Assembly: GCA_013399855.1 (NCBI GenBank)
Contig: VXAY01006251.1
Span: 63,102-127,101, forward strand
Length of the DNA: 64,000 nt
Reading direction: 5' to 3'
From: Oxyruncus cristatus
Taxonomy: Eukaryota; Chordata; Aves; Passeriformes; Cotingidae
Positions 35,001 through 48,304 of the stretch are shown in pieces. The notes beneath the pieces were generated by a model that saw only the letters and a list, made by a program, of their open reading frames with translations, searched no databases and was not told the origin of the DNA. The translations under genes and the position numbers were made by a program. Within the stretch, counting starts at the first letter, position 1, and each line of letters begins with the position of its first letter.

Positions 35001-37307
35001 AAATACTTAAACCAAGATTTTAACGTGCTTTGTATTCACTTCTATGTGACAGAGTACATTTCAGAAGCTTATTGGGATCTTCTGTTTCTTCTGGAAAGGT
35101 TCTTTACACTCTGCAATTTGCAACTTAGTTCTTCTCCACAGCTACGCCATTTCTTAGTGTTTGCCCTAAAGAGTAAGGAAGAATGCAAGACAGCTACATC
35201 CTGATAATAGCTTTGCTATCTGCTGCAGCTGCAGCTAGCATAATAAGAAGCAATTTCTTCTGGGGTATGTAAGTTAATTTTTCTCCAAGAGCTCTGCATT
35301 GTGCAATTAAATTCATGGTTTAATGAGACAGAGAAGGTGGTAAGAAATGTCACATCGCTCCCATGAATCAGAAAGGTATAAAGTGCTTCCCAATAGGCCA
35401 AGTCAGACTTATCAAACTTTAAATTAACCATCATTTCAGTGCAGAAATTATCACTGATTGTTCTTCCAAGACCCGTTAAAATGAAGATTTAAAAGATCAC
35501 ATAAATAATACCATGTGGACAGCTTTAACTCCCAAATTTTAGGTCCACAGAAGTCCTCATGTGAAGTCTAATTAAGTACACGGGCCATCAGTGAAATCCA
35601 AAACCTGCACTGTCAGTGGAGCCAAAATTCCAGTTAAAAACTCTGACGCTTTGATCCTTGTAACAAAACTCATATTTTAATAACTTTTTTTTTCATTTAT
35701 TTATGGTCCAGTCTAAGTGTCTTATATAACCTGGACTGTTCTCTTACTCAAACCTGCCTAATTGCCCTACTTGTGCCAAGTTCTTGATTCAAGAATGTCT
35801 GGTACAGTAAGTACCACAGGCCAGCCGTACAGTACATGAAAGCTATTTTTACCAACATGAAACATCTGATCAAATGAAATTTTGCTTATAAAATACCTCC
35901 TGTGTTAATTTAAAAATCTTTGACTGTCTACCTAGAAAGCATAATTGGCAGGTTAACTGCCAAAGTGGGTAAGAAGAATGATCATAACAGGGGTTTTTTG
36001 TTATTTCATAGAAATTTGTTTGCATTACTCATGCTTCAATTTCTTTTTCATTTCTTCTAACAACTCTATTAATCTATTGTTAGTCTTCAGATCTCTTAGA
36101 CACTCTTTGTAATGCTTTTGTTCAAAGGCAGCCGTACATCAGTCAGTATAATTCAGTTCACCCTAACTATTACCAACAACTCTGTGGACAATATTCATGT
36201 TTAGCTCTTTTCAGAGTTGGATAGATATTATCTTCATCTTACACATTGAAAAAGTAAGTCTCTGGTATTTCTTTTAGTCTGTTTTGCTTAGTTTTAATCT
36301 ACTATGTTTTCACATGTACAATCTGGGTTTTAGCTGCCAAAATCATAATTATTTCAGGAACAGTGAGGGTTAAATAGTGAGTACTATAAGGGGAAATTTA
36401 ACATAGAGATTTCTTCCTTGACATCCCACCAGCCTCCGCTTTTCACATGAACTTCTGCTTCCCTCCTATTATCCCAATTACTCATTGGGAATTACTCATG
36501 TCTGACCTGTTCCCCACCCCAGACTCCTTCGGCAGGTAGTTTCCACCACGACCTGGGCAATTTGTGGGCTATGCAACCACCCCATGAAGAAGAGCGTGAG
36601 TCAGCCCAGAAATATCTGAGGGAAAATTAATCTTCAAGATACGGTACTTTTAAAAAGATAGATATGGGTTATCTGAGTCACAGGTTATACATATAAAAAT
36701 ATGGCATCAAAGAAGCTCCCTTAACAAACATTCTCTCCACCTCTGCTTGCACCCTTTATCTGACTGAGGAGTAAATTAAGTTTCAGCAGCAGGAACAAGC
36801 AAAAGATCTGTTAGTACAACACTGAGCACCTCTGAATCATGATGAGCCGAAACCCCCGAGGACCACCGCAGTGTAAATGCTCAACAGCAACAGTAAAAAT
36901 TCCAGATCAGATGTGCTGTGTTTCCCTTTTCAGAGTCTACATAGTTCTCCAACACCCTCTTAAGATCTCTCAGCTAGCAAATTCCCTGGACCAGATCTGT
37001 AGTTGCTGTAACGTGGATCAGCTTTCCTCATGTTAATGGAGATGAGGCACATAGGAATAATCAACCCTCCTGGGCTACTTGTTCCGTTCCCTTGCCGTTG
37101 TTGGTAACCTTGCCACCCAACAACTGACATAAGCTTATTACAATCCATTTTATAAGTACTTATCTCATTTCGAAGAATACTCCAACACTTAAAACAAACT
37201 GGATCTCTTGTTTTTTATTTTATAAATTTCCGTTATCTCAGTTTTTCCTTTCTGAGAGACCCTGTACATGCAGATTATTATGGTTTCTTAAAATGCTTTC
37301 CAACTAC
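32036..37307. other. Long unique non-coding stretch
   Basis: AT-rich sequence without a supported gene or recognised repeat. Open frames are short and scattered. The part around 35,215-35,350 has a CTGCAGCTGCAGC run followed by AT-rich homeodomain-type cores. Confidence 0.5.
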
Positions 37308-37325
37308 TTTTTTTTTTTTTTTTTT
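37308..37325. repeat. Poly-T tract (T18)
   Basis: An uninterrupted T18 run followed by AAATTTAGG. Simple sequence. Confidence 0.9.
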
Positions 37326-38061
37326 AAATTTAGGAAACATTATCCCTAGCCCTTTAATTAACCACACTGCCCATCTGCTCCAGGCTCTCATCAAATAACA
37401 CCATTATCGCGGCTGTGCTCTTCATCTAGTGTTCAGAGCTATCACACTATCTGGCCTCCACGATAGCCAGCCTTCTGTTCCAGGCCGAGGAATCATCTCT
37501 GCTTCCATTCCCATGGCTGTGTTACTCGCAGGCACTTTGCTATTAAAAGCCTGCTTTCTGTAGTGAATCATAATCCCAGTCATGAGCACAGGCAGGATGC
37601 AGCCTGATCCTGAGGACCCTCCTAAGGAGCAGAGGCAGGCAGTATCAGTCTGAGTCAGTAGATGGCTCTGTTACAATCGGGTCTGTGTGTTTGTGTGTGG
37701 ATGATCTTGCAGTCCTTCATCTTTCTTTCTGGAAACTGGGTTCATATCTAAATCAGTTTCTCCTCTGTATGTGTTAGCTGTAGGTAAACTGTTCAAAGAA
37801 TAGAGCTCATCAAATCCAAAGTAAATCAAATATGTCAAAACATGACAATCCCCATATAGCCCATACACTTTCAAGTCAAATGCTGTGAGAAAGGTCTCTG
37901 CCACCCTTGAGAATGACAAAATTAATGACCTCCATCTTCTCTCAGTTTGTCCTTGCTGATGTTGCCTAGAGTTTGAAGGTGTTCAGAGAGGTCACAGTTT
38001 TGTAGCATCAGACTTGAGCCACTGATCTGTCTTTGTTGCACACTGATATTTAATTGCTCTT
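37326..38061. other. Unique non-coding sequence
   Basis: No gene or repeat family recognised. Confidence 0.5.
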
Positions 38062-38456
38062 AAATATAAGAATGGCCATACTGGATTAGGTTCTTAATCC
38101 ATATTGTCCAACATACTGTTTCCAACAGCAACCAACAATGAATACATAAGGAGGACCATAGGAACATGTCAAGGAACTATGAGTATTGCAGCCCTTGGCT
38201 ATTCATGGTTCAGGGATATTCTAAATTGGAGTAGTCTTTACCTGTTCAGTAACCTTCAACAGAATTCTCTTACATGACCTTGTGCAGCTTCATCTTGTCC
38301 CTATTAAAGGCTCCTCCATCAACAACATCCCACACCAAGAAGTTCCACAGCTCATCTACACAGTCTGTAGTGTGCCTCCTTTCATTTGTTGAGACCCTTT
38401 CCCTGGTTTCTTCGTATGGCATCCTTAGCTCCTGGATTAGAAGACTGAGCAAACAG
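38062..38456 (-). repeat. Old amniote CR1-type LINE remnant
   Basis: In antisense it carries the landmarks of old CR1 elements shared by turtles, crocodilians and birds. TATAAGAATGGCCATACTGGAT is at 38,065-38,086. CAACATCCCACACCAAGAAGTTCCACAG is around 38,323-38,350, TGTAGTGTGCCTCCTTTCATT around 38,367, and a CTTCGTATGGCATCCTTAGCTCC segment, a diverged 'GTTCTTGTATTATG'-type block, follows. It ends near 38,456. Any long plus-strand frame over it (38,274-38,909) is a shadow without a known family. Confidence 0.7.
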
Positions 38457-41319
38457 GCAGGCTCTGCTGCCCTTCTTTGTTGTAGCTGCTCATCTAAGAG
38501 ACCTCTGTTGCATTTTCTTCAGTCTATGTACTTTCTATCTATGTCCACAAGTCCAGTATTATGGCTAGAGATATACCTCACTAGGTTATTCCCATCCCCA
38601 TGTGCCTTGGTCACTTCCCAGAGTTCAGTAATCAGGATATGCTACAGCTGTGCCAAGGGACTGAGGGGAACTGTGGTGCAGTTCATTACTTGGCTTATAA
38701 ACCCATTCCTGCCTGCACTACTGTACTGTCTAGCCATAATAATAGTTTGTTGGTTTTTTTTTTTTTCTCATTTTCTGCCTCAAGCACCTGTTCAGTTTGA
38801 TTTCAACCCATCAGCAAAAGCAATTCTCAGCACAAACTGCAACCAGGTCTTAGGCTGCATTTCTTTTCAGGCCAAAATGACATTCGGTGCCATTAAAAGG
38901 CAATGGTAGTTCCTGCTGAGTAATTGTGGACATCAGGTACTTTGTACCTTTGGTAATGTCTCACTATGGGGGAGGAAGGAAGAGTGTTCCCCGTGGAGCC
39001 TGACACATTGCTAATTCAAGTATGAATAAGTCTGCCTGTCCATCAGAGCCCTGTTCCCTGTACTGTGTTCTTCTCACTCCTCTGGCTTTGCCTTTGCTCC
39101 TTCTCTTCTTCGGGTTTGTGCCTGGCTCTGCTCCTGGCTGTGGTTCTGTCCTTTGAGAAACATGTGTCTTCCCTACCTCAGTCCCTCTGGATTTCTTTTC
39201 CTGGTCTGCTGTTAAATTACCAACTCACTATTGCAGATCTGCTTTTAGCAAGAGAAATAGTTAAGTTCCCAGTGCTAATCTTCTGCATGGTAAAAACCAT
39301 AACCAGAAAGATGTGGTTACTCAAAAGTCCCTCTGTGAAGAAATCAAACGTACTTCAATATCTGGAAGGAGGGGACACTGGCACTGGGCACATCACAGAG
39401 GGTTCAGTTCTTGTCACTGATATGAGAAACCTGTAAAAGCTGGCAAGAGGCCTTTACTTAAAAGTGTTTCAGCTCCTCTGGCTGTTTTGTTGTGTGGACA
39501 GCCTGCAAGGCTTTGTGCTGAACTGCAATAAACAGGAAGCATTAACAATAGCTCTGAGACAAGAAGGCTCCCCCGAAAGTCTGTGGCCCAGATATTTGGC
39601 TGGTTCTAATCAGAGCCATTCAACTGGGCTTCAGGGAACTGCATTTATTACATCAGAACTTGTCCCAGCTCACATGTCTGTCATGGAAAGAACAGGTGAC
39701 AGCAACAGAAGGTGATGGGGAAACATTTTATTGTCCTACTGAATGTTTCTCATAGGTCAAAAATGAGTTTGCTTTACAATGTTATTTCAATCTATGCAGT
39801 AATGACCTCCTGTTTTGTTGGCATTTGTGAATCACTCAGAGGAGATGGTAGCCTGGTGCAATCTCTCAAATGTTGGATCACCGAATTAATCATTTCACCA
39901 TAGGAAAATTATTCTTTTCTGTGATAGTTCCCAAGTAGCATCTGATTCACAGTCTGCAAAACAAACCAAAGGAGCCTGGTACCTGTGGACATATTCCTTT
40001 GGAAGGAGTATGAGTGCAAAAGTGCAAGGCAGGAAAACCCCTAATTACTAAAGTAAGTAAGTAAACACATATTTCTACTTCCCATGGGTCAGCTCGCTCA
40101 GCTCAGCCACCACGTGTCCCCACATCATCATTTTATCCTTCATCTACTTGTCTTAGAGGCAAGGGATTTTTTAATCCTCGGGTAGCTGCTGGTACTGGTA
40201 TCACAGTCTGGCTCAGGCTCTTGGCTGCCCTTAGGTGCCGCTGCAGCACAAATAAATACATCGGGGTTTAGCTTGGTCTTTCTCGTGCGTGAAACCCAGC
40301 CTCTGCACAAGCTGTCCTGCACGTCAGAGTCACAGGTGAAAAGCACCGAGTCCATCACAACTGCACCAGTCATAAACCTCTCCTAGCTCCCCATGAGAAA
40401 GGCTGCTCTTTCGGGATTCCAAATTGTTAAACTCAAGTGACCTGATCATTTCCAAGCTATTCCTTTACCGTGTGTTTCTTTCACGCTTAGCACATTTTGA
40501 TCACCTCTGCTTCCTGGAAATGGGGCATCACAGTTCAGCTGTCCTGCTCCTTGTGTGGACAGCCCAACAGACGTCCAGTTGCTTGATCAAACACTTCCCT
40601 ACCTCCAGCTTTGCAGGTTTTGTGGGTTGCAACTTATTCCTTCAGGGAAGTAAGAGAGCACAGAATGTTCCAGACTGTACAAAGTGTGCTGCAAACAGTG
40701 ATCCTTCACTCTCACCAGTGCAAGAAACACACAGACTGAGGTGAAATGTTAGAAGAGCAGAATGGAGCTTCATGCTGAAGTAACCCACACTTCAGACTCC
40801 TGTAGGTTTTGGTCAGTGATCCCGAGACAGCCCTCACTGCAGCTCTTGACTTTTCCCATGGATCAGGGGATCCCAATTTCTCCACCCTATGCAGCCAGTT
40901 TCTCTGATCCTCGGCTGTGAGAATAGCTCCTTTGCTGTAAAACTTAACCCTCCTGTTTCTCTCTTCTGATCCAGTTTCTTCTCCCTCTTTACATTTTCTT
41001 AAGGTGAAAACATCCTGGTTTCTTTGTTTCCCCATCTGAGTATTCTCCATTTCTCTTCAGACCGCAGAGTTTCAGATCCCAGGCCAGATTTGTCCTCTGA
41101 ATCTCTGGCATTCAAGCAGAGCCTGGAATAAAAGCCTATTTTCCATGTTGCGTAGCATTTTGCAGTGATATGGACAGGAAGAGTGAAAACGTCTCAAGGA
41201 CACTTCCAGGCTGCAACAGGCTCGACCACAACATTTGGTAATTCAGCAATTTCATGAAAATAACCCAAATACATCAGTTATGCAAAGCCTCTCCACAGCA
41301 CTCCAGTGACTAAATTAGT
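38457..41319. other. Unique non-coding sequence
   Basis: No supported gene. A T-rich stretch lies at 38,748-38,770. Scattered open frames lack splice support. Confidence 0.5.
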
Positions 41320-41402
41320 GAGGTTAAACCAGAACAAAACTCCGTCCCTGGGATAGGCAGTGACTTGCCCACAGCACCGGAAAGAACAAGAGCTAGATTT
41401 GT
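41320..41402 (+). repeat. Possible MIR-like SINE tail
   Basis: GAGGTTAAACC...GGCAGTGACTTGCCCACAGCA followed by AAGAGCTAGATTTG resembles the MIR 3' part ('TTAAGTGACTTGCCCAAGGTCA...GCAGAGCTGGGATT'). It is short and diverged, so the call is weak. Confidence 0.3.
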
Positions 41403-44400
41403 TTTGTGCCCACGGATATACAATTTCTGCCCTTGAAATCATTTCCTCGAAGGAAAGAGGTAAATGAGAGGCCCTGCTTTCCTCTCACGATGGGGAAAAC
41501 TCTGGTGTTGTTTTGGCTGGGGCATGTTGTGAGCTAAGGTCGAAATTGTTTGAGTGGGCATCTCCTGCTCACCTGTAGGACCAGTTCAGATCAGAGGTGC
41601 TGCCAGCCAGGACCAGGCCAGAGGACAACCCAGGCAGCAGTGGCCAGACCCACACACATCAGTCCATGAGAACGTGCCAGGCAGGTGTGGCAGAAACCGC
41701 TCCCGTGGTTCGCTTTTTTCTACGTGTTCAGCCCTCCGGGTTTATCCCTGAGGAACTGATGCCAGACCTAAGGCAATGGGACCTGCAGGTGTGGAAGAAC
41801 CCTCTCTAGGGATCCAAGCCCAAAGTGCTGGTGCCTGATGTTGTGCACCCAACTGTGCAAACTGTGGCCAAAGTATTTTAACAAGGCTGGGTAAGGGCTT
41901 GCTTCTCATATTGCTTCCTGTGCTTTTGTGCATTGTTGCTTCTAAAGTTATTCAAAACATCTAAAGGAGGCTGAAGCAATTACATCGCAACTAAAATAAA
42001 GTCCTAATTTTTTTAGTCCACTTCCCCCCTCACCCACACACAAAAAATCCACAATGAAATACAGTGCATGAGAAAATACGGAATATTCCACCCACCCTTC
42101 AGCAGAGCATGTATGAGCACAGCCCTATCACAGCCAGCACCAGGCTAGAGAGCTTTTCATTAATTTGGAATATATATGGGTAGAAACTTGATAAGCAAAT
42201 AGCAGTGTTCCCAGCACACCAGCCAAGCCCTATGAAAACTAAAAAACAATAAATTTATTGAAAGCTTTTTTAAAATAGGAGGAAATTATTACTCATTTGA
42301 ATTCTGTTCATGTTAAGGTCAATGGTCTTTTTTTTTCAGATTCTAATTGTTAATATTAGATGAAAGGACATTTCCTTTACATTGTATTTATGAACTCTAG
42401 TGGCACAAGGAGGATAACAGCCACATACATTGCACACCAGAAACATTTCTGAATTTTGCATTGTTTAAGAATTGGTTCATTACTCATTTTCCTTTGACCT
42501 CTAAGTTAAAGCCAGGGTTATTTAAACACATTGGGCCTGGTTCTAGAAGTTTAGTGTGTGTGGAGATATATGGTTTGCATTCAGCCAATGCAACATAGAC
42601 TATGGCTTGAAAAATGCTGGTCTGGGGGGATTCAGTTCTCTCACATTCTGTGTGATGGAGACAAAATTACCAAAGGTTGTAGGATGGGACCAGAGCTTCA
42701 GCTGAGTACTTTGACTATGACAGAACAAGCCCTTTTTATGCCCGTAGGGTTGAGCAACACAGCATTCAGCTGAATGTGCCCAGTTTTGCATGCTAAAAGA
42801 TACTTGCACTGCATAATATCGTGGGTATTCAGAAGGAAATTTTTGATTGCTCAAGTAAGAGCTTTCACAGCACTCCACAAGCACAAAATCATGGTCTTAG
42901 ATTTGCTGTGGCTTTCTGCTAACAGCAAACATAATTTGACAACTGAAGGTAGCCCCAGAGTCTTTTGTGTGGTCTGTACTATGGAACGATTATCCACAAA
43001 ACAACACACTCCTGGTGACACTTCCATTGCCCAAAACATTGCCACCTTTCACTCTGCTGGTGCTAGTGTCATTTCATAAAATGACAGTAACACTAGTCAA
43101 AAACTTCCTATTCATGTGGCAAAAAAATAGAAGCAAAACTTTCAGATTTGGCTGTGTCTGGGTACTGGATATTGCTCAAAGTACATCGTTGCACCACGTG
43201 ATTTTTAACAGGGACCAAATGGCTGTAAACTGTGTCAAACCTTCACTCAGCGGCGGAACCGTTTCAGATTTACCCTCGTGTCTGTGAGAACAGGGTTTGG
43301 CTGTGGGTATTCCCAAATGCTCCCTCCCTTTACATCAGCTGTCAGTGCTGCATATTTGTCAGGGAGAAAACTGAACTGCGCGCTCAGCTCCAGCACTGCC
43401 GTCAGCTCCGTGACTTCCATCCAACACCTGTGAGTGGCAGCTTCCCATGCGAGGCTGTGCCCGTCTTTCCTTGGGAGTGCAGCACACCCTGTCCTGCCTG
43501 GAGAAGGGAAGAGGGGTGACCAAGGCCTTGGGGGTAGCAGCCCCTTGCTGGTGCTTATCGCTGCCCTCCACTCCATCCTCTTGGCTGGTGCTGGATGCAG
43601 TCATGTTTCTTTTTCTCCAGAGATGGTTGTGCCTCCTCCTGTGGCTCCTGAGACACTGCTCTTATTTTTTTCTGGTGAAAGTAGCACCAGAGTATGTCCT
43701 CTTCCTCCTGAAGGCAAGAAAGCCTGTGAGCAGCATGGCTGAAACTCCATAACTTTTTTAGTCCAAATTCTTTTCCCCCATCTTTTCCATTTCTTTTAAC
43801 AGCAGGATAAATGTGGCCTTCTCTTGCTGTGGAGGGCAGACTACAGCCTAGCAGCAGGTCCTTGTGCACACACCTCCATCACAGCTTTTGCAGTTCTGAA
43901 GAAAATTGAGAGTGTTTTGACATTTGTGAGTGGTTTTAGAGGGCTCAGAACCATTCTCCATCATAACTGACATCAACACAGTAGCAGTTCAGTCTATATC
44001 CTCCTGCAGTGCTTCCTAAAAGTTTCTAGAAAATGCATTAAATTAGTAAAGGCATTTTCTGGTTTGATTCAAAAAAATTCCATGTTCTCATATTCTGAAT
44101 GCAGCAATAAACTAACTCTGTGTTTGGGTATCATTGAGAAAAATTAAAATATGGAAAAAAATTATCAGCATTCTAACAGAATGAGACAGCCTTCTCCTTC
44201 CACTTTCTAATCCCCTCTACTCACACATAATGTACAACAGCAAAGCTACACAGAAGAGTTTGAACAATTCTAGTTTGTGAAGAACTCCACTCAAATTTTA
44301 ATCTCAAGTAAAGTTTTAGAACCCTACTCAGATTTCGGAGTTTTGGCCTAAAGAAAACACGGACTGATTAATTATTAATAATGATCTGGATGGTCACAGC

Positions 44401-45475
44401 TCATTTCAAATTATCTATAATATTGCCTTTGTAACGAACAGTCATCGATTTTATGTTAAAATTTGCAGAAAAGGCATTTTGGGGGATGCTTTAAACCTTT
44501 TGAGACTGAGCAAAGAACACTATTTTTCCCATTAGCCTTCCCAACTCACATGTCTAAGGGCAGCTTTAAAGTGAAAGACATAGTGAGGGTGTCCCGAGGC
44601 CGCCACCGCTCCAAAATAACAATAATACACAAATAGTTCAGCTATTGAATAGGTTTGGGTAATCCTTTGTGCTTTTAGTATTTCACCATCTGCCATGTCT
44701 AAAAAGGAGTACATGTAGGCAGGAGCACTGTGAAAGACAGGCAGGCGAGGGATCACGACCCCTGCTTTTGACCTTGATGCTGAGAACTCACATCTCAAAA
44801 GAGATCTAGGACTGCAAACCTGTCACTAGTCCTGCCCTTCCGAGGCAGACAATTGGCAGGGCAGATTCGCCTCTGTAAAAATGAGGAACTGTTGTGGGGG
44901 GCTTAAGGGGAGGAGGGAACGAACACCAGAGAACAACTGCATTTCAAATAACCTCACTTATTCCTCTCGGCCCTCCTATCAGCATTTCCCTTCTTTCATT
45001 TCCATACCGAAGGCAGATATAAAGCTGTGAAAGATGTTCAAGATGTGGCATCCATTTGGAAACCTCCCAGGCAGTTGTACTAACATGTTTTTAAAGACTG
45101 CCTGTAGGTCTTTCATCTGAATTAGCTGCACATTTTTCCCTTGGCTCCTTTTTTGTACCGAGGAGCTCCCTCACTTTTATCCGCTGCAGGACAAAGTTCC
45201 CCTTAAATCCCCACCTTAGAACTAGCTAATTTACACAATAGAAGAGACTTGCTTACCACCACTTTGCATCTGTATTTACACACGAAGGGCACCTGGAATC
45301 AAGGGAAGCTCCTTTTGGGGATTGACTTCCCTTTGCAAGTCAGGAGTACATTCCAGAGCTTCACTCACTTTAAGTTCACACCAAATATGCAAGTTCAGCT
45401 GGCTTGTTCATGAGAGTAAGGCAAGCAAGAGCTGGCCTTCTATTTGACTTCACATTTGAGCAAGGTCTTTTTATA
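41403..45475. other. Unique non-coding sequence
   Basis: No gene supported. The part 44,340-44,470 is AT-rich with TTAATTATTAATAATGATC, a type of sequence common in developmental enhancers, but conservation cannot be tested here. A GC-richer patch at 43,380-43,650 produces overlapping fortuitous frames on both strands. Confidence 0.5.
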
Positions 45476-45492
45476 TTTTTTTTTTTTTTTTT
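45476..45492. repeat. Poly-T tract (T17)
   Basis: An uninterrupted T17 run. Simple sequence. Confidence 0.9.
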
Positions 45493-47510
45493 AAGTGCTG
45501 GAAGTAAGCAGAGGTTTCTGCTTTCAAAGGATGGACTGGTGGATGCACCACACTGATCCTGTTGTCCTGGGCTTGTCCCACCTCTCTTTCATTAGGTTGT
45601 GTTTTTTTTATTATTAAAGAGGAAAATAACATAGATGGAAAAAAATTCAGGGAGATCTATGCCAGACACATAAATGTTTTGCAAATTGTTTCTTCTGTCT
45701 GCCCGTTGATAATGGAGTTTTTGACACTGAGCCACAGAAGAAAATGAAAAAAAATGTTGCCTGCCTTGGCCAACGTAGTGAAAGAAATCATCTCCTCTTT
45801 CCAGTTTGTTTCCATTGCCCTCATTAATCCCTCTTTCCTGCTCAGCTTAACTCTCCCATCCTGTTATCTTCGCTTCATGATGTTTCACCCAAGACAAGGC
45901 TGATGCCTACCATAACAAATTCTTCTGAGAGACCTGGCGAAAAGAGAACACGACAAGAATCTGCAGGCAGACAGAAACCTGAGTGGCTTGCCTTAAGCTA
46001 TATTGATATTTCTGCAGTGATATGTAAAGGGACTGCAGTAAAAAGGTAGACCTTTGGCTCACTAGGGCCAGTTATTTGTTTTTAGATGTGGCTACTAATT
46101 AGTCTTTCAAAGGAAGAATAAAAGTCCCTGTATTACACCAAACTCCAGTGTAATGCTACACAGAGGAAATTTTTCCTTGACCTAACAAATCAGCAAGATA
46201 TATCATGTTTATTCTGATGTTGTCTTAATCCAAATACCTACAAATATTATCAATCAACATCAAATAATTAGTCCTACTCAAAATCCAGGTCAACCCATAT
46301 GTGTATGAGACTGTGGAACTGGGTCATTGGTCATGATATGTTGTCCTCTAAAAATTTTGGTTTCCCTTCATATTGGGAAGGTTGAAATAAATGATCTGAT
46401 TGTCTTTGACCCAGCAAAGGGAAATGAAATAAGAACAGCTGGGTAGGTCAAGAAGGAGGTGAGTCATGTTACAGTCAACTCATCAGGAAGGGCCAGAGAT
46501 CTGGACTACAGAAATTAGGACAGCTGAGTGGGAGTAAAGCAATTGCATTACACTCTTATCCAAATCCCTTAAAATGGCCTTTGTTTCTCGCAAAGTCAGC
46601 AGAAAACTGGCAATATATTGTTGAAAATACTTGACAAAAGTGGAAAAGAAATTGTTTTTAACAGACTGCTCAGTGGAAAATGTCAATCCTCTATTTGAAA
46701 ATACAGGCTGCTGTCTTAAAACCTGGAAGGTTTTAGCAGATAAATTGTTGCAACAAAATACAAATTAATTTAGGTGGAAATCAACAATCTATCAGAAATG
46801 TCAAAAGATTTCTTACCCTGACTTGATGTAGACTTTTTGGATTTCTTCTTCCTGAAGTGTATTGTACAGTCCTAAATCAACACACTTAAATACTGGCAAG
46901 CATTACCAACACTACATATGCTTTCATTTTACTATTAATGGCATTAATGCTAGAAAGAGCAAACTGTGCTCTTTTACATGTATCTGATTACTTCCACTTA
47001 CAAATATGGATTTACTTTAATAGTGTTCTTCTAGAACAGGACACACCCTTGAATGCTTCACACTTTCCCCCCCTATAAATCACAGCTAAACTCTTTTGTC
47101 TGGCCAAAACCATCTCTGTGCAATGCTGTTCCTGAGCGCTTCCACTATTTCTGCTTCTTATCCACTCACTTGATACTACAGTGTCTGCAGGTTGTGAATG
47201 TCCTAGTGGTGCCTCAAACCAAAACAAAGCAGTTGTGGATGAGTGGAAAAAGCTCTGAGTCCACAGGGCCATAGGTAATACTCTAAGTACAACTGTGCAT
47301 CAGGCCAGTGGAACAGCTGAAAACTCTTTTTAGGTACATGAAGTTCGGGTAAAATTGAAGGCAAGCAAAGGCAGGCAAACAGTCTTTGGATTAAGCACAT
47401 GGGTTTTTTCTCTATGATTTTGCCTCAGGTTCATTTTGAAGTTTACAAGATTTTTTTAATTATAGCTCCAGTGTTTGAGGTTTCATTGGGATTTGGGTGC
47501 TTTCTTTTAC
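45493..47510. other. Unique non-coding sequence
   Basis: AT-rich sequence with no recognised gene or interspersed repeat. Confidence 0.5.
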
Positions 47511-47511
47511 T

Positions 47512-47542
<31 letters not shown>
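47511..47542. repeat. Poly-T tract with one interruption
   Basis: Thirty-one T with a single C at 47,524. It is the longest homopolymer of the window and likely to be length-variable. Confidence 0.9.
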
Positions 47543-47862
47543 GGGTAAAAAGAATATTGGAATAGGATAAATACTCAGGCAAACTGGCAGGAAATATTTC
47601 CTGAAATCAAGAGAAACAAAGATGAAGATAAAAGTACCAACAACTCACGTTGTCCTCAGTAGTCACTCCAGTGCTGAGGGTAACTGGTTTTTCATGAGGA
47701 ACAAGAAGGAATGCAACATCTCTGAGGGACCAAGGACTAGCAATTGTACTGCCCAGAACGTGAACTCCCATTAGCTCACTGCTAAATAGATGGATGGTGG
47801 GATGCATTTGAGTATCACAAAACATCAAGAGAGCAACGAGTGCTCCAGAGATTGACTGTTGT

Positions 47863-48031
47863 TGAGTCCCCATCCTTGGAGAAACTCCAGACTCAGCTAG
47901 ATACGATCCTGAGCAACCTGATCTGACTTTGAAGTTGCATCTGACTTTGAAGTTGGCTATGCTGGGAGTGGGCGTTGGACCAGGTGACCTTGAGAGGTCC
48001 CATCCACTCCAAGATACTCTCTGATTCTCTG
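47863..48031 (+). repeat. CR1 LINE 3' fragment with internal duplication
   Basis: Plus-strand CR1 3' UTR: GAGTCCCCATCCTTGGAGAAACTCC, the TCCTGAGCAACCTGATCTGA segment, GTTGGACCAGGTGACCTTGAGAGGTCCC and a decayed tail CTGATTCTCTG. Inside it an 18-bp unit (ATCTGACTTTGAAGTTGC) is repeated in tandem at 47,921-47,956, replacing the normal 'GTTGAAGATGTCCC' segment. It is more diverged than the CR1 copies at 31 kb. Confidence 0.88.
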
Positions 48032-48199
48032 TAAAGCTTTTCAAATTAGTTATCTGTGCAGCAGAGTGACATAAAGAAAGACAGTGAGAATGCCTTAGCA
48101 CTGAAGTTAAAGGCATCAAAACGGGTAATGTGTCTCTTTCCAAAGGTGAAGATGAGATGTGAGAGTTGCTAAAGTAATGATGATCCAACGATACAAACA

Positions 48200-48304
48200 A
48201 GACAGTTGTTTGGAAGGTAAGATAGCATCTTTTTATTAAGCCAACTGATAAGAGTTGAAAAACAATGATAAGGTTTGGGGCATGTAAGCCTTCTTCAGGT
48301 CTGC
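48200..48304 (-). repeat. Old amniote repeat, possibly Penelope-like, with hammerhead-like core
   Basis: The segment matches, from memory, a widespread old amniote repeat. In antisense that repeat reads 'GACAAGGTGGGTGAGGTAATATCTTTTATTGGACCAACTTCTG...AGCTTTCGAGC...CTTCTTCAGGTCTG'. Here the equivalents are GACAGTTGTTTGGAAGGTAAGATAGCATCTTTTTATTAAGCCAAC and CTTCTTCAGGTCTG at 48,290-48,303. Read on the minus strand, CTGAAGA is followed by a GGC-loop-GCC hairpin and CCAAAC, the layout of a decayed hammerhead core (CTGATGA, stem II, GAAAC). Hammerhead motifs are known in Penelope-like elements; assigning this copy to them is inference. Confidence 0.5.

Noticed and set aside
38274..38909. 211-codon plus-strand open frame
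   Set aside because: Its first 180 bases or so are antisense to an old CR1 remnant, and the rest is a low-information Ser/Leu/Phe-rich shadow without family or splice support.
47607..48200. 197-codon minus-strand open frame
   Set aside because: About a third of it is antisense CR1 sequence, the peptide has no recognisable domain, and no splice signals stand out.
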